Assembly: GCA_015489035.1 (NCBI GenBank)
Contig: WFMP01000143.1
Span: forward strand, 1-7,008
Direction of reading: 5' to 3'
DNA: 7,008 nucleotides
Source: Candidatus Altimarinota bacterium
Lineage (GTDB): Bacteria > Patescibacteriota > Gracilibacteria > Absconditabacterales > Absconditicoccaceae
The position numbers were made by a program, and so were the translations under genes. Of the stretch, positions 6,844 to 7,008 are shown piece after piece (positions within the stretch are counted from its first letter, which is position 1; each line of letters begins with the position of its first letter). Under the pieces are notes generated by a model. The model saw only the letters and a program-made list of their open reading frames with translations. It was not told where the DNA came from and did not search any database.

Positions 6844-7008
6844 ATGTGAAAGAGAAAAAATATAAATAAAATAATAATTTGAGCATTTCTATGAAGTGCA
6901 ATTTGATGACTGTGATTTTTTTCAAGAACTAAGAAATGAAAAACTATTTTTAAAGGCTTACAGGGCGATATTAAATTATGACTATCTGATCTAAAAAAAA
7001 CATTTCAA
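6844..7008 (+). CDS. YtxH-like membrane protein (3' truncated by window)
   Basis: The first 55 residues of a frame that runs off the right edge. It begins with a basic MGKRKNINK, then a glycine-rich hydrophobic helix IIIGAFLGSAIGGLGFF, then a basic stretch RTKKGKTIFKG leading to GDIKLGLSDLKKTF. This is the layout of YtxH-domain proteins: one N-terminal glycine-zipper membrane helix, a K/G-rich P-K-x-G-K-like junction, and a long charged helix. YtxH proteins are small, often stress-linked membrane proteins of unclear mechanism. All six glycines in the helix are TGA, and the second codon is TGA too. It starts 22 bases after the methyltransferase stop. The identification rests on layout more than on specific residues. 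Confidence 0.65.

Noticed and set aside
6827..6844. Short frame starting at the ATG at 6827
   Set aside because: It ends at a TAA after five codons; the frame from 6844 is open to the window edge and looks YtxH-like.
196..7008. UGA read as tryptophan (code 4) or selenocysteine
   Set aside because: TGA sits in invariant glycine columns (PGMYIG, EGDSAGG, GECGMD, GNE), TGG is used for Trp at the expected places, and the number and spread of TGA codons exclude selenocysteine.
1..7008. CRISPR array, insertion sequence, phage or defence genes
   Set aside because: No spaced direct repeats, transposase motifs or terminal inverted repeats were seen; the window is housekeeping genes and small unknowns.

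Overview
The window is very AT-rich DNA from a bacterium that reads UGA as glycine (translation table 25). Under the standard code nearly every gene looks shattered by TGA. Reading TGA as Gly gives uninterrupted, full-length GyrB, bL27, TatD, QueH and SpoU/TrmH proteins, with TGA at glycines that are invariant in those families (for example GyrB PGMYIG, EGDSAGG and HGVG, TatD GECGMD, and the SpoU N-x-G and GNE motifs). All eight visible stop codons are TAA (7) or TAG (1). Only Absconditabacteria (SR1) and Gracilibacteria (BD1-5), both in the Patescibacteria/CPR, are known for this code. I cannot say which of the two from this window.

Layout, left to right: the N-terminus of a leftward gene, possibly an M3-type oligoendopeptidase (1-63); a divergent promoter region; a rightward 429-residue helical, TPR-like protein (196-1485); a leftward TatD-family metallohydrolase (1480-2331) whose end overlaps the previous gene by six bases; a rightward queH for epoxyqueuosine reductase (2422-3117); a hairpin terminator; a leftward pair made of rpmA (bL27) and a membrane-anchored double-zinc-ribbon protein (3150-3887); a leftward tRNA-Leu(UAA) (4002-4085); then a rightward cluster of gyrB (4210-6156), a 66-residue unknown, a SpoU-class RNA 2'-O-methyltransferase, and the start of a YtxH-like membrane protein running off the edge.

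The content is mainly housekeeping: translation (bL27, tRNA-Leu, tRNA/rRNA modification by QueH and SpoU), DNA topology (GyrB) and a nuclease-like hydrolase. The gyrB cluster is tightly packed (gaps of 5, 3 and 22 bases) and is probably one transcript. The rpmA/zinc-ribbon pair is probably another, closed by the hairpin at 3126-3148. Intergenic gaps are all under 135 bases. Most contain a TTGA-like -35, 16 bases, and a TAT-like -10, followed by a short leader without a Shine-Dalgarno sequence. I saw no mobile element, CRISPR array, riboswitch or defence system. The real novelty is the recoding itself, the uneven use of UGA between genes, and several lineage-specific proteins of unknown function.
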